Positions 16,167-23,177 of a stretch of 64,000 bases of DNA are shown here, in pieces. Numbering within the stretch: position 1 is the first letter of the stretch; each line of letters starts with the position of its first letter. The position numbers and the translations under genes are program-made. The stretch lies in the IMG/VR virus record IMGVR_UViG_3300021403_000006, positions 1 to 64,000 of that record; one strand, 5' to 3'. The notes under the pieces are model-generated. The model had not been told where the DNA came from and did no database searches. It saw nothing but the letters and a program-made list of their open reading frames with translations. This DNA comes from a virus.

Positions 16167-16670
16167 TTACCTCCAGGGCGGGGCGAGCTTGCGTAGCTGG
16201 GTGGTACGTCCGACGCCTCCAGTCGCGCCCTGCATGGACTGCTGGGCTGGGCTGTAGTTGGGCAGCAGTGACAGCTTGGGAGCGTTGCGCTCGACCAGTA
16301 CCTCGGTGCCGAAGGGCACGCCCTGGGCCATGCGCCTCAGCCCTCGGTCGGGCTGTAGCTGGCGAGGGAAGAAGTAGTCAGCCGGGTCGATCTTCTCGCC
16401 CTTGTGAACGCCCCGGACGTAGGAGCGCTGGTTCTGTCGGGTCTTGAGGCTGTCGAGCAGCCGGTCACCACGGCGGGTGTTGATCGTTCCCAGGTACCCA
16501 TCCGGGTACATAGCCTCCGGCGTACGGTTGTAGGCGCTGCGTCGGGCATCCAGGGCGTCGCGGTAGTACGGCCCCATGCCACCGCCGCCCCCGGCGGTGT
16601 TGGCATTGCCGGGCGCGCCGTAGTTGTACGGCGGCAGAAACTGCCAGGGTGTGAAGGTGCCCCTGGGCAT
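16167..16670 (-). CDS. Hypothetical virion-region protein, 167 aa
   Basis: The N-terminus is aromatic/Pro-rich (FTPWQFLPPYNYGAPG) followed by a Gly-rich linker and a basic helical stretch (DALDARRSAYNRTPEAMYP). The C-terminus is LRKLAPPWR, sharing the PWR end and embedded SD with the next gene. No motif was recognised. It is part of the low-complexity set at 14.4-17.4 kb. Confidence 0.55.
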   Translation of the reverse strand: MPRGTFTPWQFLPPYNYGAPGNANTAGGGGGMGPYYRDALDARRSAYNRTPEAMYPDGYLGTINTRRGDRLLDSLKTRQNQRSYVRGVHKGEKIDPADYFFPRQLQPDRGLRRMAQGVPFGTEVLVERNAPKLSLLPNYSPAQQSMQGATGGVGRTTQLRKLAPPWR

Positions 16671-16671
16671 G

Positions 16672-16923
16672 TCAGCCTGTTATCGACGTGGCGTCGAAGA
16701 AGCTCCTGACCTCTTCGGATCGAGAGTGAGCGACGGGCATCAACTGGCCGAGAAAATGTGGATCCTGTGGATCCCGGATTGAGGCGTCTTTTTCTGACGC
16801 CACCATGTCGTAGGTCGGGCCGTGCGGCTCCTTGAGGACGTGGTCGGCGTACTCATAGCTGCCGCCGCCTCCGCTCGTGGGGGCCGAACTCGCCCCCCAG
16901 GTTCCTCCTCTGCCGTTACTCAT
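16672..16923 (-). CDS. Hypothetical protein, 83 aa
   Basis: A Gly/Ser-rich N-terminus (GRGGTWGASSAPTSGGGGS) leads into a charged segment with HVLKEPHGPTYDMVASEKD and a short C-terminal helix. The ATG overlaps the upstream stop (ATGA). It is probably disordered. The function is unknown. Confidence 0.5.
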   Translation of the reverse strand: MSNGRGGTWGASSAPTSGGGGSYEYADHVLKEPHGPTYDMVASEKDASIRDPQDPHFLGQLMPVAHSRSEEVRSFFDATSITG

Positions 16924-17432
16924 CCCATCCCCTGTTCGCTCATGCCCGTCGAGAACGACGCGGCTCGGCTGGACTGGGAGGGCACGACCCGACCTCCACC
17001 CTGGGTAGGTACCGGAGATTGCTCCGGCATCTTCATCGAGGGAGACACGGTCAGTCGGGCACCAGCGGACTCTCCTGGCGACAACCGGCCACGAGCCGGA
17101 TGCGGCTCAGCTTGCACCCCGGCCTTCACTCCGGAGGCGAAAGCGGCGTTGTCAGAAGACAGTGGAGACTCTCCACGTCCATAGGTGTCGCTGCCGGTCT
17201 CATAGCTATCCGGCACGCCTTTGAGGTGCCCTGCTGATCCCATAGAACGACCTCCAGTCGAAGGGACGGACACGTTTCCTCTTGCTGTTGCTTCTGCTTG
17301 GCTCAATGCCGCGTCACCGCTGGGTGGGTAACCACCCCAGTTACCTTCCCCTCGTTCAGCCATCATCATGTGGCTGGAGGAAGCGCCCATACGGCGGCGG
17401 ATTGCGTGGCCTACCTTGCGCTGATCTGCCAT
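16920..17432 (-). CDS. Hypothetical disordered protein, 170 aa
   Basis: Ser, Gly, Pro and Ala dominate after a basic N-terminal 15 residues (DQRKVGHAIRRRMG). The ATG has an SD (AGGAGA-type, reading TCTCCTAT on the plus strand). It is the first gene after the replication block in the minus direction. A role as a virion or assembly protein is only inferred from its neighbours. Confidence 0.5.
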   Translation of the reverse strand: MADQRKVGHAIRRRMGASSSHMMMAERGEGNWGGYPPSGDAALSQAEATARGNVSVPSTGGRSMGSAGHLKGVPDSYETGSDTYGRGESPLSSDNAAFASGVKAGVQAEPHPARGRLSPGESAGARLTVSPSMKMPEQSPVPTQGGGRVVPSQSSRAASFSTGMSEQGMG

Positions 17433-17453
17433 AGGAGAAATGCTAGAGCGGGG

Positions 17454-18050
17454 TCACCTTCCGACCCGGACCAGTCGGCGTTTGGGAGCTACCGCGGTCG
17501 GGTCAAACTCGGTGCGACCTTCCAGGTTCTTGCACACGTCTTGCTGGAACTGCGTCATCTCTGGGTCGGCGTCCATGGCGTAGGCGACCCTGGCCAGCAC
17601 ATAGGCCTCGGCGATGTTGGTGTCATTGAAGTCCATGCTCCAGCGCTTGAGTACCTCCTTGGGGATCATCTCCTTCTTGGTGTTGCCGTTCCCGGCCACG
17701 AACTTCTTGAGTTGCTGAGGAGCCACCAGCACCGGGTAGGCCCGCCGATCACTATGTGGGAAGTGAGCCAGGATGGTGAGCTTGATGGTGGCCCCGATCT
17801 CCCCGGAGGCGTGCTGGCCGTACCTCTCGGCCATCGAGTAGGCCTCCATGGCGATCATCTTGATCTCCCCGATCTTGTCGAGCTTGCGTAGCTCGTCGTG
17901 GATCTCCACCATCAGGCGACGTAGCCGCAGTACCCCTGATGGCATGGTGCCCTTGGGCTTCCAGGTGGTGATCAGCCCTCTGGACGGACTCCAGGCCACC
18001 AGGGCGCAGTTCTTGGAGCCGGGGTCGATGCCCACGTAGATGTCGGTCAT
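17454..18050 (-). CDS. RuvC-like Holliday junction resolvase
   Basis: The protein has 198 aa with an RNase H-like fold. Acidic residues in the expected order are D9 in YVGIDPGSKN, E69 in MIAMEAYSM, and D143 with E148 in FNDTNIAEAYVLA. The conserved K-rich segment TKKEMIPKEVLKRW lies between them, as in phage RuvC proteins. It likely resolves branched DNA before packaging. The C-terminus is PKRRLVRVGR, one of the recurring tags. It ends the replication operon and overlaps the gene before it by ATGA. Confidence 0.85.
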   Translation of the reverse strand: MTDIYVGIDPGSKNCALVAWSPSRGLITTWKPKGTMPSGVLRLRRLMVEIHDELRKLDKIGEIKMIAMEAYSMAERYGQHASGEIGATIKLTILAHFPHSDRRAYPVLVAPQQLKKFVAGNGNTKKEMIPKEVLKRWSMDFNDTNIAEAYVLARVAYAMDADPEMTQFQQDVCKNLEGRTEFDPTAVAPKRRLVRVGR

Positions 18051-18259
18051 CGACCTGGATCTTCCGCGTACCTACCCTTGTGCCGTAGAACCTCCTCCAA
18101 CTCCGGGGTGAAGTCCTCCTGCTCAGACCAGTCCTCTTTCAGGGTCTCAGCCAGCCGGAAGGTCAAGGGGCTGAACCTGACCGGCGCACAGTGCATGCAG
18201 GCGTTGGCCTTGTCCATGTAGTAGAAGTGATCAAAGGCCCACAGTAGGGCGTCTTTCAT
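18047..18259 (-). CDS. Hypothetical protein with CxxC, 70 aa
   Basis: The protein contains KANACMHCAPVRF around residues 18-30 and a charged helix after it. The single CxxC could bind metal only as a dimer or with His residues. Both ends overlap neighbouring genes by ATGA, so it is translated with the RuvC-like and upstream genes. The function is unknown. Confidence 0.55.
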   Translation of the reverse strand: MKDALLWAFDHFYYMDKANACMHCAPVRFSPLTFRLAETLKEDWSEQEDFTPELEEVLRHKGRYAEDPGR

Positions 18260-18807
18260 GGCGCTCCTCGATCTGCTCGCCGGTACCCCGGAGACTTGGC
18301 GTCGGTGCGCCGGGTCAGTTCCCGGCTCACCACGGCGGCGTCGCGCTCGGCTGACTCAAACAGCATCTGCTTGAGCTTCTTGCGGGCGTAAACGACCTTC
18401 AGGACGTCTCTGGCGCTCTGTACGGCTGGCTCCAACTCCATCTGCGCTCGCACCCAGGTAACGGCCTCTGAGACCCTCTCCGGCTTGTTGGCGGTCATGT
18501 AGAGACCCTCCAGCTTGCGAACCTCGGCGTCGGCGTAGCGCTCCCGGATCTCCTCGATAGCAGCCTGGTTCTGGAAGAAGTCCGTCCAGCGGGTCAGTTG
18601 CACAAAGAGGGCCATGAGTTCCTTGTCGGTGAGGTCATCCAGGTCCTCCTCCAGCTTGGGCAGACCGAACTCCGGCTGCTCAGGCTCCGCGATCCCCAGA
18701 TCTCGATAGACGTCGCGCCGGACGCCGTTCACCGACCTGGCCCACACTGCTGTCTCGTGCAGGCTCAGTGGCCTTTGCCGCTTGAGCCGCCGTGGAGCGA
18801 CGGACAA
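18256..18807 (-). CDS. Helical protein beside recombination genes, tagged at N-terminus
   Basis: The TTG at 18807 is preferred because AAGGAGG lies 4 bases upstream; the GTG at 18828 would lack an SD. It gives 183 aa. The N-terminus is MSVAPRRLKRQRP, a variant of the RRLVR tag, then mostly alpha-helical charged segments (LDDLTDKELMALFVQLTRW, AAIEEIRERYADAEVRKLEG). The position between the Cas4-like and RuvC-like genes suggests a recombination accessory role such as a mediator, which is inference only. It overlaps the Cas4-like frame by 128 bp. Confidence 0.55.
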   Translation of the reverse strand: MSVAPRRLKRQRPLSLHETAVWARSVNGVRRDVYRDLGIAEPEQPEFGLPKLEEDLDDLTDKELMALFVQLTRWTDFFQNQAAIEEIRERYADAEVRKLEGLYMTANKPERVSEAVTWVRAQMELEPAVQSARDVLKVVYARKKLKQMLFESAERDAAVVSRELTRRTDAKSPGYRRADRGAP

Positions 18808-19744
18808 GGATCCTCCTTCGGGGTTCACCGCCACTCCTCTCGTATCGTTTGCAGTCCGGGCAGCCGTCGAAAGGGCAGGCCGGGATGTTGCCGCCCTGGA
18901 GGGCCATGACGACCTGGCTGGCCCAGTCCAACCGGTCGGCGATGCGCTCTTCCCGGTACTTGACCACCATTTCCTTGACTCGTTGGTTCCATTTGCATTC
19001 GTAGAGGTAATAGAAGGTCTCTGGCGCTCCCATGTAGCTGTAGAAGTGACCTTGACGAATGTGGGACGGGAACGGCACCCGTATGGAGTCCCATAGGCCG
19101 TCGTAGTCCAGGAACTCTCGGTTCCGGCCATTGATGTTCAGCTTGTAGGTGTGGGCCTTGATCAGTTGAGGGGCCTCAAACCGCAGGCTGTTGACCCCGA
19201 TGGACTTGATCTCGATGCCCGCTACATCCCGGTCGAGTCCATCGGCGTGCCCAGCCATCATCAGGCTGGGGCGGTACAGCGGCACCTCGTCGTAGCGAAG
19301 GAACTCCCGCTTAGCCCCGCACTTCTCACATTCCTGGGGAGCCGTATCGACCCAGGCGTACTTGCAGTCCATGCAATAAAAGACGCCCTTCAGCCGCCCC
19401 AGATCCCAGATACGGCTCTGCCACTTTTTGTGGATCTCCTTGCCCTCATCGAAGATCATCCGCATCTGCCAGTGGGTGACGGGGGCCTCCTTGTGAGGCT
19501 CCTGCCCGGCCAAGCGGTAGTAGCTAGCCCTGGGACACCATTCCGAGTGCGACATCTCCGAGGGATGCAGCACGTCGCTCCGCCGCCCGTCGTTGTCGTC
19601 TTTGGTCAATAAGGCTCTTTGAATGTCGCCAAGGAGCCGGGTCTCTCGCTTGCTGGTTTCTAACAATGCGCGCAAGTTGGCGTCGATTACGGGACGGCGC
19701 TGCGGTGATGGCGATGATTTTTCCAGCGAGGAGAGCCGCTTCAC
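18680..19744 (-). CDS. Cas4-like PD-(D/E)XK exonuclease with Fe-S cysteines
   Basis: The protein has 354 aa from the GTG at 19744 (SD GGGAG). Features of the RecB/Cas4 family are LHPSEMSHSEWCPRASYYRL near residue 70, a zinc-like insertion with YCMDC and CEKCG, the catalytic D in MAGHADGLD, E and K in AGIEIKSIG, and a C-terminal cysteine group ACPFDGCPDCKRYE. The first Cys and the last three probably hold a 4Fe-4S cluster. The tail has PRRRILVRR, similar to the recurring tag. Next to RecA it would process double-strand ends. Confidence 0.75.
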   Translation of the reverse strand: MKRLSSLEKSSPSPQRRPVIDANLRALLETSKRETRLLGDIQRALLTKDDNDGRRSDVLHPSEMSHSEWCPRASYYRLAGQEPHKEAPVTHWQMRMIFDEGKEIHKKWQSRIWDLGRLKGVFYCMDCKYAWVDTAPQECEKCGAKREFLRYDEVPLYRPSLMMAGHADGLDRDVAGIEIKSIGVNSLRFEAPQLIKAHTYKLNINGRNREFLDYDGLWDSIRVPFPSHIRQGHFYSYMGAPETFYYLYECKWNQRVKEMVVKYREERIADRLDWASQVVMALQGGNIPACPFDGCPDCKRYERSGGEPRRRILVRRSTAAQAAKATEPARDSSVGQVGERRPARRLSRSGDRGA

Positions 19745-20036
19745 GGTGCCGCTCCCGCCTGATTCTGCGCCGTTCCCTTTCGGAACACCCGCCCCAGACG
19801 CCCCACTTCTCCCCGTTGCTGAGGGCGTAGTCGAGACACTGGTCGAGGACCGGGCAGCGGCCTGGGTGGTCCGGGTGGGTTCCCAGACAGACCGCCTTGG
19901 CCTCGTTGACCTGACCGTTGTGCTGGTGATCGGCGTAGAACAGGTTGCTGGCGCTGTTGGCGCACACGTCGTGACGCTTGGCTTGGTCCATCCACGACGT
20001 CGGCGAGGCCCGCTCGTAGACCGGGGGCAGCACCAT
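19524..20036 (-). CDS. WhiB-like protein with expanded Cys spacing
   Basis: The ATG at 20036 gives 170 aa. Cys at 25, 50, 61 and 67, then KWGVWGG at 78-83 and the basic SERERRRIRR, define a WhiB-like iron-sulfur protein. The usual Cys2-Cys3 spacing in the family is CxxC. Here it is C-x10-C (AKAVC-LGTHPDHPGR-C), an eight-residue expansion, while Cys3-x5-Cys4 is normal. The conserved core ends about where the Cas4-like gene begins; the remaining 70 codons overlap that gene and may be untranslated in nature. The 5' half overlaps the nuclease frame. Confidence 0.65.
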   Translation of the reverse strand: MVLPPVYERASPTSWMDQAKRHDVCANSASNLFYADHQHNGQVNEAKAVCLGTHPDHPGRCPVLDQCLDYALSNGEKWGVWGGCSERERRRIRRERHREAALLAGKIIAITAAPSRNRRQLARIVRNQQARDPAPWRHSKSLIDQRRQRRAAERRAASLGDVALGMVSQG

Positions 20037-20355
20037 CTCCACGTCCACCAGCAGCCAGTTCGTGATAGTCGCGCTCGGTAAGGACCACGAAATGTTCTCG
20101 GCATAGCTCAAAGCCGAGAACTGGGCGTCGAGACTCGACCACTGCGTGCTGTCGAAGCTGTCGGAGGTCGTCGTACTTGAGCGTGATGGAGCGCCGGTTG
20201 TCGGTGCGCTTGAACTCAACCAGTTCCCGCTCGGTGCGACCATCATTTCTCCGATCCCACCTAGCACCTGACCTGGGGTTACGCACGCCCCCAAAGCGCT
20301 CCATCCCTTCCCGCTCTTGCCGCCTGGACCTCGACAGGCGGTCGCCGACGCTCAC
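19741..20355 (-). CDS. PD-(D/E)XK-type nuclease, long frame overlapping WhiB
   Basis: The start is a GTG at 20355, overlapping the RecA stop (GTGA). Residues of about 45-100 (ELVEFKRTDNRRSITLKYDD, then RRPVLGFELCREHFVVLTER) show an E-x-K motif on a strand and a hydrophobic strand pair, as in small phage PD-(D/E)XK nucleases or resolvases. This homology-like part ends near 20055. The frame then stays open for another 100 codons through the WhiB gene, with a composition (Arg/Gln/Gly-rich) that looks non-coding. A natural stop may be missing through an indel. Confidence 0.5.
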   Translation of the reverse strand: MSVGDRLSRSRRQEREGMERFGGVRNPRSGARWDRRNDGRTERELVEFKRTDNRRSITLKYDDLRQLRQHAVVESRRPVLGFELCREHFVVLTERDYHELAAGGRGDGAAPGLRAGLADVVDGPSQASRRVRQQRQQPVLRRSPAQRSGQRGQGGLSGNPPGPPRPLPGPRPVSRLRPQQRGEVGRLGRVFRKGTAQNQAGAAP

Positions 20356-21461
20356 TTCTTGACCCTGGCCAGACGCCTAGTGGGACGCCGCTGTTCCTCC
20401 GGGCGTTGCTTGCCCTTCGCTGCGACCTCCAGTACAGCACCGCGCAGCTTTTCTTGCAACGACAGGTCCCAACGGATTTGTTCCTCCAGGGACGATCGAC
20501 CATGCCAGGACTCCTCGCCGAAGTGGTAGTACGACCCCTTAACGGTGAAAACCTCGTAGTAAATGGCGAGGGTGGTCAACTCCTTGGCCGGGTCGTAGCT
20601 ACCTGGGGGGATGCGAAGCTCGTTGTGGTCGAAGTAGAAGTCGAAGCTGGCGACGCGCTCTGGGGGGTAGCTCTTGTTCTTCTTGGTGAGGCACTTTACG
20701 GAGATCCCCACCTTGCGCTGGTTGCGCTTCTCCCCCTCGGTGATCCAGTCGTCGCGTTTTAGCTCGACTCTGGTGTTGTACCAGTAGTTCTTGGCTCGGC
20801 CCCCTGGGGTGGTGCGAGGGTCGCCGAACATGATCCCGATCTTCTCCCGCCACTGGTTGACCATGAAGCAGGTCACGGGCCGGTCGGACTCCACCAGGCT
20901 GCGCTTCATGGCCGTGTAGGCCTTGCGGAAGAACTTGCCCATGAGCCGGGCCACCTGGCCGACCTGCTGGTCGTCCATGCTGCCCTCGGTCTCCCCGATC
21001 GGCGACAGCGCCGGGAGGGAGTCGATCACTAGGGCGTCGACTGTGCGGGTCTCCAGGATGCGGATGGCGGCGTTGGTGGCCTCCTCCAGGACGTTGGTCT
21101 GCATGACCACGATGCGGTCGATGTCACAGCCCAGGTCCCTTGCCCATTCGGGCACGAACTCCTCGGCCGCGATCCAGAACACCGTCCAGTGAGGGTCCTT
21201 GGCTTGCTGGGCGGCGATGGTCTTCAAGATGATGGTGGTCTTGCCGGAGGACTCGTCGCCGTAGATCTCGTGCCAGGCGTTGACCGTCCAGCCGCCACCG
21301 AGAGCCGTGTCGAGTGCCAGAGACCCACTGGAGATGCGAGGGATGTCGGAGAAGCGAAGCTGGCTACCCCAAACGACGGTCTCCGGGCCGTACTCCTTGT
21401 TGATTTCCGCCATCACGCCCAGCACGACCTTGTGGCTGTCTGGGGGTGCTTTGGTTGTCAC
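20352..21461 (-). CDS. recA: RecA-like recombinase
   Basis: The protein has 369 aa. The Walker A is GDESSGKT at 68-75, preceded by the RecA entry segment ISSGSLALDTALGGG. VDALVIDSLPAL is the Walker B strand, with EGSMDDQQVGQVARLM as the loop 1 region. FMVNQWREKIG and TTPGGRAKNYWYNTRVEL correspond to loop 2 and the following helix. It would catalyse strand exchange for phage recombination and replication. The C-terminus is TRRLARVKK, a variant of the recurring tag. The start is GTG overlapping the previous TGA. Confidence 0.92.
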   Translation of the reverse strand: MTTKAPPDSHKVVLGVMAEINKEYGPETVVWGSQLRFSDIPRISSGSLALDTALGGGWTVNAWHEIYGDESSGKTTIILKTIAAQQAKDPHWTVFWIAAEEFVPEWARDLGCDIDRIVVMQTNVLEEATNAAIRILETRTVDALVIDSLPALSPIGETEGSMDDQQVGQVARLMGKFFRKAYTAMKRSLVESDRPVTCFMVNQWREKIGIMFGDPRTTPGGRAKNYWYNTRVELKRDDWITEGEKRNQRKVGISVKCLTKKNKSYPPERVASFDFYFDHNELRIPPGSYDPAKELTTLAIYYEVFTVKGSYYHFGEESWHGRSSLEEQIRWDLSLQEKLRGAVLEVAAKGKQRPEEQRRPTRRLARVKK

Positions 21462-21574
21462 TTTTTGCTGGTCTTCTTGGCGGGTGCCTTCTTGGCGGTC
21501 TCCTTCTTCTCCTCCCCCTTCTTGCCGAAGGGCGCGGCCTGCTTGCCCCCGAAGGGCTGCTTCTTAGTTGCCAC
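21458..21574 (-). CDS. 38-aa Lys-rich histone H1-like peptide
   Basis: A GTG at 21574 with SD AGGAG (inside the previous gene) opens 38 codons ending at 21458, overlapping the RecA GTG. The sequence begins VATKKQPFGGKQAAPFGKKG and ends in Lys/Ala/Thr repeats (KKAPAKKTSKK). It contains no hydrophobic core, so it is disordered and would bind DNA or RNA by charge. The tight overlaps on both sides argue for a real gene. Confidence 0.6.
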   Translation of the reverse strand: MATKKQPFGGKQAAPFGKKGEEKKETAKKAPAKKTSKK

Positions 21575-21923
21575 TGTTCGCTCCTATCCGTACGAGACGT
21601 CGTTTCCGTTTCGGTCGCCACACCGAGATCTTCCGCTTGTGAGCGTTGACCCCCTGGGAGATCACGGACTTGCCGGTGTCCTCGATCAGGCCGAGGTTCT
21701 TGGCCCTGGTGATCAGCGAGTTGGCTGCCAGCTTCTTGGAGCGGGCATCGGGGTCGTTCGGATCGAGGAAGACCTCGTCCCAGAGGTCATCCATGGAGAA
21801 CTCCCGGCCGCGGCCGATGACCTTAACCAGGCCGTCCCAGACCTCCTGCTTCCAGGGGTCGTCGCCCTTGAGCCGGTTGATGTCATCCGGCTCACCCAGC
21901 ACTTGTATGTCTGAGTACCTCAT
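21564..21923 (-). CDS. Winged-helix-like protein with RRLVR tail
   Basis: The protein has 119 aa. KQEVWDGLVKVIGRGREFSM, then ARSKKLAANSLITRAKNLGL and IEDTGKSVIS, have the helix-helix-wing order of a winged helix. The C-terminus is RPKRKRRLVRIGANSGN; the codons for the last residues contain the SD for the following peptide gene. It lies in the RecA operon. A role in DNA binding is inferred from the fold pattern. Confidence 0.55.
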   Translation of the reverse strand: MRYSDIQVLGEPDDINRLKGDDPWKQEVWDGLVKVIGRGREFSMDDLWDEVFLDPNDPDARSKKLAANSLITRAKNLGLIEDTGKSVISQGVNAHKRKISVWRPKRKRRLVRIGANSGN

Positions 21924-21932
21924 ATGCAGGGA

Positions 21933-22142
21933 TCAGGTGGCTTTTCCGCGCTTGGGCTGAGGTTTTCTTCCCGACTCCCTGGTCTCAGCCGCCTTCTCCG
22001 CCATCTGATGACGTCGCTTCGGCCCCTGAGCCGAGGCGTTGGAGATCGCCGCCGCCTTGGACTTGGAGTATCCCTCCTTCTTCAGGTCCTCGTACATCTT
22101 CGGCTTCTTGATTGATGGACCTGGGTCCTTACCTCCGGGCAT
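21933..22142 (-). CDS. DUF7218-like small protein
   Basis: The protein has 69 aa. GPSIKKPKMYEDLKKEGYSK followed by SKAAAISNA is the hallmark of a small helical family found in actinobacteria and their phages (GPSI-x-DP-x-Y-E-x-L). The C-terminus is basic (GRKPQPKRGKAT). The start is an ATG with SD AGGAGGA encoded by the end of the preceding gene. The molecular function of the family is not known to me. Confidence 0.65.
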   Translation of the reverse strand: MPGGKDPGPSIKKPKMYEDLKKEGYSKSKAAAISNASAQGPKRRHQMAEKAAETRESGRKPQPKRGKAT

Positions 22143-22680
22143 TTCTTCCTCCTACTCGGACGAGCCGTCTCCGCGGTACGTGTTCTTGCATGGTTCGTCG
22201 GGCGGTCCGGCCCAGGTACCACACCTCCATGGGCCGGTCGTTCCAGGACGGGCGTTTAGCCCCTGAGGCGCGTATCCACCCGTGCTTCATGAGGTTGGCT
22301 CGCATCCCTTTGGCTGAGTCGAGGAAGATGCCGGTATAGGCCTGTAACTCGTGGTCTGTCAGACCGTTCTCCGCATGGTAGAAGGCCCATAGCACCTGAT
22401 AAGCGTGGGTGCGGCGAATCTCTAGGTCCCCGGCGTCGCCGTCGCGTTGGGGTAGCCGGATGATGTCCTCCAGGTCGGCCAGATTGGCCTCAGTGTCAAG
22501 GGGTAGCGGATCACCGGTTCGACGCTTGACCTTGTAGTGACAGATGGTGCAGAAGTCGTGGCCGTTGGTCCGAAGCTCATGCACGATCTGTCGCGCTTCA
22601 GGTCCGGAGATCCCGTGGTGCCTCAGTACCTCACGGGCACGGGCGTTTAGCCGACGAGCGAGGTCATAGGTGACGCTCAT
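22129..22680 (-). CDS. Winged-helix protein with CxxC and RRLVR tail
   Basis: The ATG at 22680 is preferred since it overlaps the previous stop (ATGA). It gives 183 aa. The N-terminal half has DFCTICHYKVKRRTG, an HNH-like or zinc-knuckle start lacking its second pair. Residues of about 95-150 (VLWAFYHAENGLTDHELQAY, then KGMRANLMKHGWIRASG) form a winged helix. The C-terminus is VPRRRLVRVGGRNARR. It is part of the RecA operon and may be a regulator or replication accessory protein. Confidence 0.6.
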   Translation of the reverse strand: MSVTYDLARRLNARAREVLRHHGISGPEARQIVHELRTNGHDFCTICHYKVKRRTGDPLPLDTEANLADLEDIIRLPQRDGDAGDLEIRRTHAYQVLWAFYHAENGLTDHELQAYTGIFLDSAKGMRANLMKHGWIRASGAKRPSWNDRPMEVWYLGRTARRTMQEHVPRRRLVRVGGRNARR

Positions 22681-23171
22681 CGGACGCTGGACCAACTGAA
22701 GTCGCCCGGTACCGAGGGATCGGCTTCAAAGTGGCTCTGACCACCGGGGTTGTCGGTGCGGGCGAAGGCGACCGGCCCGGAGCTACTCATCCCCACCGCG
22801 TTCAGCAGGGTGCCGGACTGGGTGAAGAGGTCGCCGTTGAAGCCGCAGTCGGTGCAGAGCGGCGCGGCCTCGGTGTGCGCCCAGCGCCGCCGGAAGTAGT
22901 TGGAGCCGCCACAGCCGGGGCACTGCCCGACCTTGCCGATGCTGGAGGGTGCCTTGTTGACATAGCCCTGGCGCTGGACCTGGCCGTGGGTAGTGTCGCC
23001 GTTGCCTCCCGGCTGGCCGTAATCCACCTCCTGGCGCGGACCAGTCGGGGGGTACTGCGGCTCCCAGCGCACCGCCGGGCCATAGCTGGTTGGAGCGGGT
23101 GGCGGCGGCGGCTGCTGCTGCCGATTGACTACCCCTCCCAGGCGGCGCTCCCACCAACTGATGTCACTCAT
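22677..23171 (-). CDS. Zinc-ribbon protein, 164 aa
   Basis: The N-terminus MSDISWWERRLGG is followed by a long Pro/Gln-rich linker. Then comes a zinc ribbon with QCPGCGGSNYF and LCTDCGFNGD, spaced about 20 residues apart. The tail is hydrophilic. The gene sits directly after the polymerase gene and overlaps the next gene. It may bind nucleic acid or a polymerase-associated protein. The function is unknown. Confidence 0.6.
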   Translation of the reverse strand: MSDISWWERRLGGVVNRQQQPPPPPAPTSYGPAVRWEPQYPPTGPRQEVDYGQPGGNGDTTHGQVQRQGYVNKAPSSIGKVGQCPGCGGSNYFRRRWAHTEAAPLCTDCGFNGDLFTQSGTLLNAVGMSSSGPVAFARTDNPGGQSHFEADPSVPGDFSWSSVR

Positions 23172-23177
23172 GGTTCC

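Noticed and set aside
19655-19668. TTTCTAACA, a half match to the 17-bp inverted repeat
   Set aside because: Only one arm is present, the other arm does not match, and it is in coding DNA.
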